A stretch of DNA of 64,000 nucleotides, taken from assembly GCF_017654505.1 (NCBI RefSeq), contig NC_054552.1, positions 34,544,097 through 34,608,096 of the forward strand, given 5' to 3'. Shown here piece by piece: positions 35,550 through 44,281 of the stretch (position 1 is its first letter; the number at the start of each line of letters is the position of its first letter). Origin of the DNA: Polyodon spathula. Taxonomy: Eukaryota > Chordata > Actinopteri > Acipenseriformes > Polyodontidae. Both the position numbers and the translations under genes were made by a program. The notes under the pieces were generated by a model that worked only from the letters and a program-made list of their open reading frames with translations, did no database searches and had not been told where the DNA came from.

Positions 35550-37537
35550 TGAATTCAATAAGGTACCTTTCCACTGGTTTGGTCTGGCGCTGCACTGTAG
35601 TGTTTGCAGCAGTCATTCAGCACGGAGATCCTAGCTAACCAAGGTATTGCGCCTCACTAGAGCCACAAGCTAAGCCAGAGTTCTAGTATTATGACTCATG
35701 ACTTTTCTTATTCATTCCACACAAGAACAGACTACCCATACCAAACAAAAGACTGCACTCGCCTTTATAAAGCAGTCGCATGTATTAAAAATGGATTACA
35801 GAAGCTGCTTGTAAAACACTATGTAGTCATCCATTTCAGCATCTTGTTTCAGGGCTGGCCCATCTCTTGCTGAGGTACGGTGTCTGGATGTTGGACGTGT
35901 TCACCATAGGAATTCAAACACCACGTGGGTTTTGTCTTCCATTCCGACCACTTTTTCTCTTGAGAAGTGGTGGAGGTGCTCCTGCAAACTATTTCGTTTT
36001 GTGCTGTACTTTGTCTGCTAGTGCTATTGGCAGCACCTCACTGCCAGCAGTCAGAATCTGCATGTCCTTAAAGTACCAACGTGCCACAGAAACTCAGTCA
36101 AAAGAATCAGCTAAGAATTTCTCCTGTGAGCTTTTTTTATTTCTTTAGTGGCATCTGTGGTGAGAGAACAGCTTGGTTTCCAGAAATCTAGTCACAGGAA
36201 TATTGCATCAAAGATGCGTCACGTTATTCAAAACACAGACTCACTCTCAACCCAAAGCCCGTCTGCTTAAAAGAAACACAATGGAACGGCCGGGTTGATG
36301 GTCGTGCGTTCTTGAAAATGTTGAACCGTCACCAAAACAGACTTACAGACAGACCTACATATTGTATAAAAGGATCCTCAAGCATTCCTCTTGGGAGTTT
36401 GATGTGTAACCATCCCTGTGCACAAGACTGGTTTTATATCAGCCAATGTGAAAGCTATTGCAGCGCATCCCAGTGGCTACAGAGGCCCCTGCACAGTAAC
36501 AAAGAGAGCAGCTCTGACTGAGCCACGTTCAATCCCAAAAAAATACAAATAACAAACTTGGCAATAGCTGTGAGTAAGTGTCACCTGGCTTTAACTATAG
36601 CTCATGCACAAGCAAGATCAGACCAAAAGCATCAAGCGAAGGGGGAGCAGTACTGCTGGGAATGGATATCACATCAGGAAGCGCTACCCCACACAGTCAA
36701 GCATTGATGGAAAGAGATCAAGCACATGAGCCCAGTTCACCACAAAATCTACCCGGATCTTTAAATGCAGCGATAAAAAAAGAACATTCTTTGCACTATG
36801 CAAACCTAAACTAATACTGTGAGTCATCATATGGACCACTATGAAAGGTTACGAATAAGAAAATAACAATTCAAAATAATTAGAATTATTTTGGATTAGT
36901 TTCAGAAAGGCACTGACAATGTTCACAGTTTACATTTAAAACACATACCTCACTTAGGTCTTCAGTGATCTCCACTGTGGGCACTTCACCCTGTGCAGCT
37001 GCAGCAGCAGCAGCCTCTGTAGTGCTGAACTGGTTTGACTCCTCTTCACTCTTAATCTCCGATAACAGTGTAGTGTGCAACAGTCCCTCCACTTCATCAA
37101 TGCCCATCTTTGTCTGCAGAGAATCCATCGAGCCCCAAGCCTGGCTCTCCGCTGGCATGGACAGACGGTTCCTCAGATGCGTGGCAGCATGGTTGTTGTT
37201 TAGGGCTGTGTGTAGCGGCGAGGGTGTGGCATTGGAGGGGAGCGGGGCTGCCCTGTCTGTGCTGGCAGCCCCGCTGTGCAGATGCCGAAAGTCTGGGACC
37301 GAGGTACTCATCATCCTCTGGTCCAGAACTCGCTTCTTCCTGACCTCTGCTTTAGTGCTGTCTTTCTTCTTTATCTTCTTGATGCTCAAGTTGGAGAAGA
37401 GAGGTTTTGTCCTCTGTCGGAAAGATGCCCACGCAGTAGGCTTGTTGGGCTCCATTGTAAGAGGTGGATAAAGTGAGGACAGTGCTCTGTGCTCAGTCAA
37501 AACAGCCTTTTCTTTGTTATTCTTATTTTAATGCAGC
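354..37537 (-). CDS. MCTP2: MCTP2, multiple C2 and transmembrane domain-containing protein 2 (20 coding exons, last exon off window)
   Basis: MCTP proteins are ER/endosome-anchored proteins with three C2 domains that bind calcium and lipids, and two C-terminal membrane segments. Twenty exons join in frame into 856 codons. Residues 1-207 are a variable N-terminal tail; C2A is about 208-303, C2B 357-455, C2C 509-612; an acidic linker is 737-750; membrane segments are about 697-723 and 794-823. C2A ([18 protein letters not shown]) and C2C ([16 protein letters not shown]) keep acidic calcium ligands. C2B lacks them ([19 protein letters not shown]), as I recall for human MCTP2. The N-terminus ([19 protein letters not shown]) and the absence of an MCTP1-type long N-terminus favour MCTP2. 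As remembered, human MCTP2 has 878 residues with about 22 after the last junction seen here, so only one short 3' exon should be missing. The start at 37455 has a strong Kozak context (A at -3, G at +4). The neighbouring gene upstream is MEF2A. Confidence 0.95.
1520..1629 (-). CDS. MCTP2: MCTP2 coding exon 19 (second membrane segment)
   Basis: 110 nt encoding [20 protein letters not shown] then [17 protein letters not shown], the second transmembrane segment. Acceptor ttgcag, donor gtaagt; phase 2 to 1. Confidence 0.95.
1765..1895 (-). mobile_element. SINE 5' (tRNA-like) fragment
   Basis: On the minus strand it reads GGAGGCAGTATGGTCCAGTG, with box A-like TGGTCCAGTGG and box B-like GATTCAAATCC and GGTTCAAATCC. 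The box B segment plus CCACTGACAGTCAC is duplicated. It matches the head of the SINE family at 52.2-52.4 kb. Intron between MCTP2 exons 18 and 19. Confidence 0.7.
2092..2201 (-). CDS. MCTP2: MCTP2 coding exon 18 (loop between membrane segments)
   Basis: 110 nt encoding [20 protein letters not shown] and [16 protein letters not shown]. No long ORF marks this exon, but it matches the family closely. Acceptor tttag, donor AA|gtaagt; phase 0 to 2. Confidence 0.94.
2560..2656. repeat. About 19-21-bp degenerate repeat, 5 copies
   Basis: CTAGCAACCAAAACACAGC-type words repeat with small changes. Intron between MCTP2 exons 17 and 18. Confidence 0.8.
5136..5306. repeat. 35-bp tandem repeat, about 5 copies
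   Basis: The unit contains AGCTCCAGCCTGTGGGTACC, TGACAGAGAGGTACC. It is unrelated in sequence to the 35-bp satellite at 12.6 kb. Intron between MCTP2 exons 17 and 18. Confidence 0.95.
8242..8283 (-). CDS. MCTP2: MCTP2 coding exon 17 (acidic linker)
   Basis: A 42-nt, phase 0 to 0 exon encoding [14 protein letters not shown], matching the acidic stretch of MCTP2 between the membrane segments. It could be skipped without changing frame. Acceptor accag, donor AAG|gtaaat. Confidence 0.85.
9021..9140 (-). CDS. MCTP2: MCTP2 coding exon 16 (first membrane segment)
   Basis: 120 nt, phase 0 to 0. [20 protein letters not shown] followed by LLAWNYF is the first transmembrane segment, then GKGSSTQDL. 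Acceptor tttcag, donor CTG|gtgagt. Confidence 0.94.
11300..11433. repeat. 22-bp tandem repeat, about 6 copies
   Basis: The unit is CAACACCATGCACGAGTCTC plus AG, with the last two copies changed to CATGCTCGAG. Intron between MCTP2 exons 15 and 16, about 1 kb left of the satellite element. Confidence 0.95.
12431..15478. mobile_element. Foldback/MITE-type element with long inverted arms flanking the 35-bp satellite (copy A)
   Basis: The left arm (about 12,431-12,590) and the reverse complement of the right arm (about 15,314-15,478) align over at least 105 bp with few differences. Shared landmarks are GCTACAACTGYTTAAATAAY, GTACCTGTCATTTT, TTTACACNTATA and TTTAAAGTCTGTTTCAAAGC; similarity continues outward through AGCGTTSCACG and a less similar stretch. 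Between the arms lie short unique flanks and the satellite. No transposase is encoded and no clear target-site duplication was found, so the class is unassigned. Confidence 0.85.
12622..15191. repeat. 35-bp satellite array, about 73 copies
   Basis: The monomer is CACTGCCAAACAGCTAACAC followed by GGCAATAACGACCCG. Copies are nearly identical. Irregular joins occur at about 13,362-13,385, 14,388-14,400 and 14,853-14,875. Edge monomers carry CCCACACTGCC instead of CCCGCACTGCC, and the last two carry CAGGTAACAC. The array is in the intron between MCTP2 exons 15 and 16, inside the inverted-repeat element. Confidence 0.98.
18665..18784 (-). CDS. MCTP2: MCTP2 coding exon 15 (pre-membrane region)
   Basis: 120 nt, phase 0 to 0, encoding [20 protein letters not shown] and [16 protein letters not shown], the conserved block leading into the first membrane segment. 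Donor gtaagt opens a 9.5-kb intron that carries the 35-bp satellite. Confidence 0.95.
19140..19214 (-). CDS. MCTP2: MCTP2 coding exon 14
   Basis: 75 nt, phase 0 to 0, encoding [20 protein letters not shown] then KFSKK. Acceptor cctcag; donor AAG|gtttgt is weak but in the expected place. Confidence 0.92.
19454..19555 (-). CDS. MCTP2: MCTP2 coding exon 13 (C2C end)
   Basis: 102 nt, phase 0 to 0, encoding [17 protein letters not shown] and [14 protein letters not shown]. Acceptor cctag, donor gtaagt. Confidence 0.94.
19669..19771 (-). CDS. MCTP2: MCTP2 coding exon 12 (C2C calcium loop 3)
   Basis: 103 nt encoding [20 protein letters not shown] and [13 protein letters not shown], nearly identical to the human segment as I remember it. 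Calcium ligands FDEDGD are intact. Phase 2 to 0, donor gtaggt. Confidence 0.95.
19933..20035 (-). CDS. MCTP2: MCTP2 coding exon 11 (C2C core)
   Basis: 103 nt encoding [20 protein letters not shown] and [14 protein letters not shown]. This exon has no long single-frame ORF, but both junctions fit (acceptor ttgcag, donor gtaagt; phase 1 to 2). Confidence 0.93.
20249..20342 (-). CDS. MCTP2: MCTP2 coding exon 10 (start of C2C)
   Basis: 94 nt encoding [20 protein letters not shown] and [11 protein letters not shown]. Acceptor ctctag, donor gtactc; phase 0 to 1. Confidence 0.93.
20658..21225. repeat. 43-46-bp minisatellite, about 13 copies
   Basis: The unit contains GTTCTCTTTCCTACACTACT, AGAGCGCTCTGCAGTGTAGT and GGA. 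It contains the palindrome AGAGCGCTCT. Copies vary (GTTGAG insertion, CTGTGC for CTCTGC). It fills much of the intron between MCTP2 exons 9 and 10. Confidence 0.95.
21283..21466 (-). CDS. MCTP2: MCTP2 coding exon 9 (C2B end and C2B-C2C linker)
   Basis: 184 nt encoding residues 436-497, including [20 protein letters not shown] and [17 protein letters not shown], matching the MCTP linker. Acceptor gacag, donor TAC|gtaagt; phase 2 to 0. Confidence 0.94.
21599..21729 (-). CDS. MCTP2: MCTP2 coding exon 8 (C2B)
   Basis: 131 nt encoding [19 protein letters not shown] and [18 protein letters not shown]. The calcium-ligand positions are not acidic, so C2B probably does not bind calcium in the classical way. 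Phase 0 to 2, donor gtaag. Confidence 0.93.
22398..22562 (-). CDS. MCTP2: MCTP2 coding exon 7 (start of C2B)
   Basis: 165 nt, phase 0 on both sides, encoding residues 338-392: [20 protein letters not shown] and [15 protein letters not shown]. Acceptor ttgcag, donor AAG|gtgctt (weaker than its neighbours). The acceptor lies only about 27 nt from a 45-bp minisatellite. Confidence 0.93.
22589..23270. repeat. 45-bp minisatellite, about 15 copies
   Basis: The plus-strand unit contains GGTTACAATCAGGAACGAGA, ACGGGAACAGGCATTAACGG and CACAC. The 45-bp period gives repeat-peptide open frames on both strands; I treat them as artefacts. It lies in the MCTP2 intron between exons 6 and 7, about 27 nt from the exon 7 acceptor. 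A diverged fragment occurs at 23,361-23,397. Confidence 0.97.
23432..23520 (-). mobile_element. SINE 3' tail fragment
   Basis: CAATCTTTATTTTGTATAGT and GCCTTTCATAGTGGACCACC are the reverse complement of the same 3' end as the SINE at 52.2 kb. Only the end is preserved. Confidence 0.6.
23738..24170. repeat. Minisatellite of TCCC-rich variable units, about 10 copies
   Basis: Each unit has GCATGTGTGGGCTGCTTCCA followed by CATCTCCCTCC and a variable number of CTCC or ATCC blocks and CAGCACT. Unit length varies (about 39-60 bp). Intronic in MCTP2 (exons 6-7). Overlapping open frames here are artefacts. Confidence 0.95.
26266..26377 (-). CDS. MCTP2: MCTP2 coding exon 6 (end of C2A and linker)
   Basis: 112 nt encoding residues 300-337 with [19 protein letters not shown] and [17 protein letters not shown]. 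Acceptor ending cag, donor gtaaga; phase 2 to 0. Human MCTP2 has about a dozen additional basic residues after this point that I did not find (see findings). Confidence 0.93.
26915..26991 (-). CDS. MCTP2: MCTP2 coding exon 5 (C2A calcium loop 3)
   Basis: 77 nt encoding [20 protein letters not shown] and DLELD, with the Asp-rich calcium-binding loop. Donor AG|gtgagt; phase 0 to 2. Confidence 0.94.
27174..27316 (-). CDS. MCTP2: MCTP2 coding exon 4 (C2A core)
   Basis: 143 nt encoding residues 227-274 with [20 protein letters not shown] and [12 protein letters not shown], the most conserved MCTP C2 block. Acceptor ccacag, donor AAG|gtagca; phase 1 to 0. A CA dinucleotide run lies about 65 nt before the acceptor. 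Confidence 0.95.
27880..27945. repeat. 25-bp tandem repeat, about 3 copies
   Basis: The unit is TGCTAGCAGGACTCTCCCGT followed by CTCCC. It lies in the intron between MCTP2 exons 3 and 4. Confidence 0.9.
29405..29728. repeat. 108-bp tandem repeat, 3 copies
   Basis: Three nearly identical 108-bp units begin near 29,405, 29,513 and 29,621 (landmark CCACACAGTGAACAAGCAGG). The array stops exactly where copy B of the inverted-arm element begins. The period is divisible by three, which creates a spurious open frame on the minus strand. Confidence 0.95.
29728..30271. mobile_element. Second copy of the inverted-arm element with one 35-bp monomer (copy B)
   Basis: The same element as copy A in the same orientation: left arm with TTCCACGTCCCCAC, GACGTACCTGT and TTTAAAGTCTGTTTCAAAGC (to about 29,870), right arm from about 30,100. 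At the centre, around 29,905-29,940, there is a single monomer-like CACACTGTCAAACAGTTAAC followed by ACAGCAATAACAATC. The flank beyond it (GATATGGTACGGGACAGAAA) matches the sequence after the copy A array (GATGTGGTACGGAACAGAAA). An AT repeat occupies 29,988-30,040. It lies in the intron between MCTP2 exons 3 and 4. Confidence 0.85.
34580..34688 (-). CDS. MCTP2: MCTP2 coding exon 3 (start of C2A)
   Basis: Encodes residues 191-226 plus one base, including [19 protein letters not shown], the first strand and loop of C2A. Acceptor ctgtag, donor gtaag; phase 0 to 1. Confidence 0.93.
35399..35461 (-). CDS. MCTP2: MCTP2 coding exon 2 (residues 170-190)
   Basis: A 63-nt exon, phase 0 on both sides, encoding [20 protein letters not shown] plus S. 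Acceptor ctacag, donor gtaagt. Because it keeps frame it could be skipped without disrupting the protein. Confidence 0.8.
35510..35547. repeat. CA microsatellite
   Basis: About 19 CA dinucleotides, upstream of MCTP2 coding exon 2 in its intron. Other microsatellites: CA at 27,379-27,410, GA at 25,713-25,742, TATC-type at 39,955-39,974 and CACAGA-type at 61,790-61,925. Confidence 0.95.
36949..37537 (-). CDS. MCTP2: MCTP2 coding exon 1 with 5' UTR (CDS 36949-37455, residues 1-169)
   Basis: A pyrimidine-rich acceptor ends at 37538, followed by about 82 nt of 5' UTR and ATG at 37453-37455. The basic start ([19 protein letters not shown], then [11 protein letters not shown]) resembles the MCTP2 N-terminus; the following 100 residues are Ser/Thr-rich. 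A run of seven Ala precedes [15 protein letters not shown]. The donor is GAG|gtatgt, phase 0. An upstream in-frame TTG at 37500 is not a credible start. Confidence 0.9.
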
Positions 37538-39698
37538 CTGCAGGGGGGAATAAAAACGCAAACACTAATGATGTCTGCAAAAAGAAGTGGTATCAATTAG
37601 GTTAAATGTAACTACTGTAACAACAGCCATCACTTGAAAAGCAGAGACAGGAGTGTTCTTGTAGGGAAGTACTGTGTCCCTACGTGCCGTGTTCTTTATA
37701 GACTACATATTTTACACTGAAAACAATTGTATTTATTACTATTATTATTTTAAATGAATTATTCTCTCACCCTGAGATAACTGCCTCGGAATGCAAGGCA
37801 TGTCACAAACCCCTTGCTCTAGGAAATCAGCTGCTTCTAATAACAGGGTTAGAAACAGCGTAGAGCACATGGCTCGAAGGGTAATTGGCTTTCAGTTCCT
37901 CCTAGTCTGGTACACACCTTCACAAAGTTCCCCTTTAAATATCTGTCAGAGCTGCACAAGCAAAGCCATCCAGGAATCAAACAGCAGCCTTGTCTCAAAA
38001 CACCTGCATGTTCTTCAGTGTTTCCAGGAAGTGCTCCGGTCCGATACAATCAAGGAAAATCTACTACAGCAAAATACAAGTAAAGAGGCGAAATAATGTG
38101 TTGCTTCGCATTGCATTCAGGACAGCAAACGCTAATAGAGCCTTTTTACTGTACTGTGTTCAAATCTCCATTGGTCACTGAATCTCATTTGCAATGTTTG
38201 CAGTTCCTATAAGAAACTATAATACAGCCTTTATAGTTTACTGTGTTGAAATGCAATTGATTTCACTATCATGCTAAACACTGTTTTGTGTGTTGGGAGT
38301 CAGTGACTAGTGCAAGTACTGAGTGAAGCTCAGGAGTGTGAATTAGTCTGTGTAATCCTGCTGCTTCTGAAACCCCCAGCTGCTGGCTCCCTATATCCAC
38401 AAGATGCTTATACTAGACTACTGTGCTAATGAAGTCCTTAGCAAATCCATCACAATTGGTAGAAGGTGTTCTGTAGATGTGCAAAAATGTAAGTGCGATA
38501 CATTTACACACTCAGACAGCACCCATACCCTCTGGATCCTGTTCCAAGCCTTTTTTACAGCCATGAGGAAGTTTTTTTTTTTTTTTTTTTTTTTATTTCA
38601 TTTTATTTTTGCACAAGCTACTGTACACACATCAAAGCTTTAATGTTCTGTAGTGCATCTCACGGTAAGAGCAGTGTCTTTTTTTCTTTTATCGTGGAGA
38701 TAACAGCAAGTCATTCCCTCAAAAGGGCCAAATCAAAGTAGCTTCATTCTATTGAACTGAATAAGCAGTGCAAACAGCCCACCTAGAACTGTACTGTACT
38801 GTTTGTAATACAGTGTGTTTCTACTGCTGAAACAGGATCCAGGATGTGCGATCAGCAATACACCATTCCTCCTGTCACCCATAAATGAAAACACACACCG
38901 ACACAGGGCACCTGCTAGTGCACACAATATACAACACAACACAATTCTCACTAGTGACACAGAGACCACACCCAACACTGGTACTGTACTTCACTCCCCA
39001 TGTCCTGCTCCCAGAACTAGCGTGCTGAAACATGATACTGAAATGTTCAGGGGAAAATAATGATGTCCCTGTATAGCACAGCATTAGATAATATCATATT
39101 GTTAAACGGCAAATTGATCATATTGAAAGACTTCCCATGCTTGCGTGAACATGCAGTGCAGGCAAAGATGAATCATTCTAAAGTTTATTCCAAGTGAACA
39201 TGTTGTTTTCTGCTGTACAGGATGACAGGTAATGTAGGTACCGTGGCAATTCACCACTGAGCTTCATCTGCCATTCACCAGACTTCACTGGAGTCCTGAC
39301 ACATTCACTGGATGCTTTATAAAACAGAAATGGCATTTCTTTTTTTCTCTCTCTGTTTCGAATTGTACTGAAGTGGTTAGCAGAGAGGTAGAACAGGCAA
39401 TGGAAAGGTTAGTGTACCAGCTCTAACCTGCGCTGGTCTCTTCCCCTATTAGGAGACGTGACCTATTTCCTGCTGAAAGTGAACCCGCTGCAACTCATCT
39501 CAGCGCAGTGTGAATGTGGGGGGGGGGAGTTACACTGAGAAACTCTTCCCAGTGCAGTGTGAATGTGGAGGGGGGGTTAGATCGACTGCCTATCCTCTAC
39601 CTGGGAGCTCACTTGACGTTAGTAGCTTCATTATTCAAAGTTATTTAACAGCATGCAACATTTCACTTACAAGCCAGCATGGAACACTGAAACATGCC

Positions 39699-40305
39699 TG
39701 TCACAGAGACGGCCGAAGTGGGCGGCGTCAGAACCAGGAAAAGGAATGAAAATACACAAAACACAGGACGGATGAAATGAAATGATGATGGCGCTGGCTG
39801 GCGCCGGTTTATTGTAAAATAAAAGGGTTTAACAAACAAAAGACAGGACACGGCACTTCACGCCAAAATAAACAGACAAACAAAACGAATAGACACGGAC
39901 AAAACACAGAGTGGACGAACGCTACACAAACAATTGAAATCTATATTTACACTTCTCTATCTCTATCTCTATCTCATTCTCCACTCCCGAACACCCAACC
40001 GCAGTATGTGACAACGTGCATCTATATATACTATTGTGCTGGGATTCAATTACCAATTAATTATTCACTTGAATCCCAGCACGTGAATTAATAAAGTGCA
40101 ATTCCCCGTGCTCACATATTACTACATTTTACTTGCAAGTGAAGTGCTGTGCAATCCTCGTGCCTAAATACACATATACATTTTAAACACTCGTGTTACA
40201 CAGACCCGTTTATATCCCGTGTACCAATGACTGTACACCAACATTTAAACACACCACACGCAACACATAACAGATAATATACACAGGGGTGGGAACTTTG
40301 TCACA
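39699..40305 (+). mobile_element. Probable solo LTR with 5-bp target-site duplication
   Basis: The element begins TGTCACAGAG and ends CTTTGTCACA, with the direct repeat ATGCC immediately outside both ends (39694-39698 and 40306-40310). TG...CA ends plus a 5-bp duplication are the signature of an LTR inserted by a retroviral-type integrase; the 607-bp length fits. In the plus direction a TATA-like TATATATA (40022-40030) is followed by AATAAA (40089-40094). A perfect 14-bp hairpin stem lies at 40036-40049/40069-40082. No internal coding region is present, so it is a recombined single LTR. Orientation is inferred. Confidence 0.65.
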
Positions 40306-42969
40306 ATGCCACACACATAAAACACAGTGAAGGAAAGGGAACTAAAATCACGAATACCACTGTTCCAGCTTCAGAGCCACTGCAGAAGGCATGATGCTCA
40401 CTCGCTCACACCCCAGCATGGGGGGACGAGGCAACTTTCCATTCACCTTTCCAACACAATGTAGAAGGCCTATCCCTTCAATACAATGACCGATACAACA
40501 CTGTGTATTGTTCTACCAGAGTGTAAAGCATTAAGTGCTTAATGCAAATGCTCAGATAAGCAGAAGATATGGGCTGTAATGTGGTTTTGGGAGGAAAGTG
40601 AGCGCTAAGTGCCCAAGTAAACAGCAATGGATCCACTGAGAGCCCTGGCGCTCTTTACTGTAACTCTGTATTAACCCTGCTCGTGTTTAGCCCTCAGTGG
40701 GGAGTTACTGACTGCCTTGGTGGGTGCCGGGCATGGCTTCATTTCTCTTTACTGGTCCCGATACAGCTCTGGCAATGCCTTGGCGTTCAGTAAGGTGGTG
40801 GTTCATTAAAATAACACATTTTCCTTTCCAACTTTTAAAGTTTGTACTGTAGTTAGCACAGTGCCCAAGTTGCATTAATGTGTTCCATATTCTGTCTGTA
40901 AAATGTATTATCAAAACCTCCTTTTCAGTCATTTAAATGGAAAGCAATGAAGAGGCCACCTCCAAAGCAGCTGCTGATGAACAGAGGAGTACTGGGCACA
41001 ACACTGAGGATATTTGCCCGCTATTCTTCTGCTTTCATCAGATCAAATGACATAATTTCCTTTTCTCTTTTGCATCTTCATTTCCTCTGTAAACACACAA
41101 TACAGTTATTACACAATTCAGCAAGACAGTCCAGAAAAGTTGTATTTTTTCTTCAGGGATATTTGCTTGACACCGTGTACTGTAATCACAATCTCAAGCT
41201 AGCTGTGCAATACGCTGCTTGATAACAACTGCACCGGATGGCAGGGTGTCATAACACTGAGCTGGATTGCACACACATGGGTCAGCAATGCAGATGAAAG
41301 CAGGGGTGAACAGCGGACACTAACAGACTCTCGGTCATATGGATTCTGGCACAGGCCTGTCAGTGGAGTGTTTCAAATGACCAACACTCTGCATGTGGGA
41401 GTAACAAGAACTCTGTGGGTCCCAGTAAATCACTGGCCTTGATTCTTGCCTTGAGTGTACAAAATATTCCTGAAAGTGGTTCTCTTTTCAGCTGTTCTTT
41501 CTGTAAGCTGAAAGATTTCACTTAATTGTTGCATAGTGTAACTGTGTGAAGATGCTGGGATTATCAGTTCTGTAGATGACACTCTCCTCTTGTTTTTGAG
41601 CAGTTGACCCCTCTCCCAGCACCCACGGGGTTAATACCAAAATTAAGAAATGCATGTCAAAAAATCTGGAGGTTAATACTCCCTGACAGCACTTTGAATA
41701 TTTGCTTGAAACCACAGAACATTCCATTTTCATTCTAAAACCATCAAGCTGAGTAAAGCAAATGCCTGCACATGCCTGAGCTGCAGCCGACAACGTGAAG
41801 AAGGCAACGACGCCCCAGTGGCTGGTGCATAGCCTTGTGCCAGCTTTGAACTAGCTGAGTTCAAGTCACAGAGTTTAGGATGGTTGAACAATTGTCATGA
41901 GTAACACACCTTCTGAACCGGATCATGTCACTGCAGTATTGGTGAAGCACTGATCTGCCAACCCCTTACTTTATAACACAGCCTGAGAGACCGTCTGAAC
42001 CTTGCAACGAAGGAAAATCACTACAGTACAATCTGTTTTGATTTGAAACTGTTGTTCAGATTCTACAGTACTAGTATGGAGGCTCTTAAAAGCAGCTTCC
42101 TAACATTACATGCCAGCTCTTTGATGTATCTGTTCTGTTTTTAAAAGTGCCAAGTGAACAAGGTCAATTGAAACAGCCGTGGTATTTACATCTCTCTCGA
42201 TGTTTAGCAGCATGTAACAATCCCTGCCACCCTTCCCAGAAAGAACCCTGGACTGCAAACATCCTGTGTGAAACATCCCAGCACTGCTGCAGGAGGAAGG
42301 AGCCACTTTATAAACAGGAACTGGAAAACGACAAAAAACAAACCGCAATATTAATCAGAACTAAAAGGAACAAACACACACGAGACAAGTGGCTTGATTA
42401 ATTATGCCACGAAAACCTCAAAATAAATTTATGTATAATAAGAATTAGATTCTTCAATTAAACAGTCTTGTCAAAGCCATGCAGGTAACCTCTCCAGCAG
42501 AGTGTTTAAGACAGTGTACATGGAAAAATCCATATAGAACAAGAAAATAACATGAGCATCGCTCTGAAAATGTACTATAAAAACGCTAACAGCATTTGAA
42601 TACTCAGCCATGCATGTTTTTGACAAACAAAACCTTAAATGTTGTAGCAGCGGACAAAATTTGAACATTGAAACATTTACTTAAGCTCTAAATTATTAAC
42701 TCCCCTGGTCCAGGTTTGCTTATCAGAAGGAAAAACAACAACTTCCCAATTTTGGAAACTGAAGACGTTCCTATTTCCTGCGCTGAAGGGCAGATTCTTA
42801 ACTCCTGCTATTAAATACAATTAAGTCAGGAGCTGAAGACACTCCAGAAACTGGGAATCACAAAGCCCTTTCTCGGAACAGTGCTCCCAAACTGCCTGTT
42901 CGCATTCTGGACATTCCTTGCATATAGATCTGTGCATCCAAACAATCACGTTCCACAGGCAGGTAGTAA

Positions 42970-43095
42970 TGGAAGACTCCCATTGCGTAGCAGGTTGAGC
43001 CATTGCGGGTTTTCCCGTGAGTTACCTGTACAAAAGGTGTATGCTGTTCCTGATTCAGCTCAGGTGTGCGATTAAGCTCACAATAAAAAGATGGA
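42970..43095. mobile_element. Diverged copy of the foldback MITE
   Basis: GGAAGACTCCCATTGCGTAG at the left and CAGCTCAGGTGTG further right correspond to the family at 58.1 kb. The right terminal arm is poorly kept. Confidence 0.45.
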
Positions 43096-44117
43096 ATGGC
43101 ACACTACTGACATGTGATAGAGGAGGCTTACATTGTACTCGGACTGGCCAACACAAAAAGTGCAGGGGCACTGAAATGAAAAACAAAACACTAAATTAAA
43201 AATAAAAAACTGACGCAAATAAACAGATAAACAAACGCATGCACACACACACAACAGCAGAGAAAACAGCAAGATAAAAAAGAATCCCCAAAACAAATGA
43301 GTTCAGATTAGTTTGTACAAATTTTGATCTCAACAAACCACTTCCAGCAGCACAGCATCGACAGGGGAGTCTACAATATTTACAAGAGATTATCAACAGA
43401 GAGTAACGCAGCCAAGAGGAACAGCATCCTGTAGAAATGCATGGAAAGAAACCCTGTCCCTGTTGCATGACCAATAAGGGTCCGTAAGCTGAGTGGCTCC
43501 TGCCTGTAGTTCATTGCTTGCTAATCCAATTGACAGTCTCGGAGCGCCAGCTAGCCCAGGATCGGCTCACTGGTCTTCCTCCCAGCCATCTGCATGGGGA
43601 TAGGTGTGACTCATCATCAAGCTGCCATGCATGTGGTGTATCTCTCAACCCAAGCTGTGCACACACTGCTCGGCACTCTGAGGGGCATTCAGTGAACTGG
43701 GACAAAGCATTCTCAGCAGTCCCACTGATAGACCACAATCTTGGAATACTTTACCTTAAATAGCACCAGTTAGTCCAGGATCACTGCTAATCGGGGTCTG
43801 TCAAACCAGCCAGTGTTCAACAAGATTTACAACGATTTAATATACAAGTGACTTCGGTTCAGACAATTAAAACAATTGAAATCTTGAAATCATCTTTTCC
43901 ATTCGAAAAACACAGTACTAGTCGCAAAGACAAAGTGTACGGGCCATGTGTATAAGGCAGTCCCATTACAGTATCAGTGTCATCTAGCATTGATATAATG
44001 CGGAGAGAGTTGTCATGGGAAGATATGCCAGGAATTGGGATGCTTACTGTACTTTAAATAAAACAGGTAACCTAAGCTGACCCAGTGAAGACAAGGAATC
44101 ACCAGTCCTGGTCTTTC

Positions 44118-44281
44118 CAGGGGCGTTACTGGAGACAAGGGTGTTACTGGAGACAGACTGGAGACAAGGGTGTTACTGGAGACAGACTGGAGACAAGGGT
44201 GTTACTGGAGACAGACTGGAGACAGGGGTATTACTGGAGACAGGGGTATTACTGGAGACAGGGGTATTACTGGAGACAGAC
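44118..44281. repeat. Tandem repeat of 18-29 bp units
   Basis: Units of GGAGACAAGGGTGTTACT plus GGAGACAGACT, then shorter units GGAGACAGGGGTATTACT. A composite array: two related words, 18 and 11 bp, combined differently along its length. Upstream of MCTP2 coding exon 1. Confidence 0.9.

Larger units (their letters stand above)
34689..36948. other. MCTP2 introns flanking exon 2
   Basis: Apart from the CA run, no recognisable element. Short open frames are unsupported. Confidence 0.7.
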
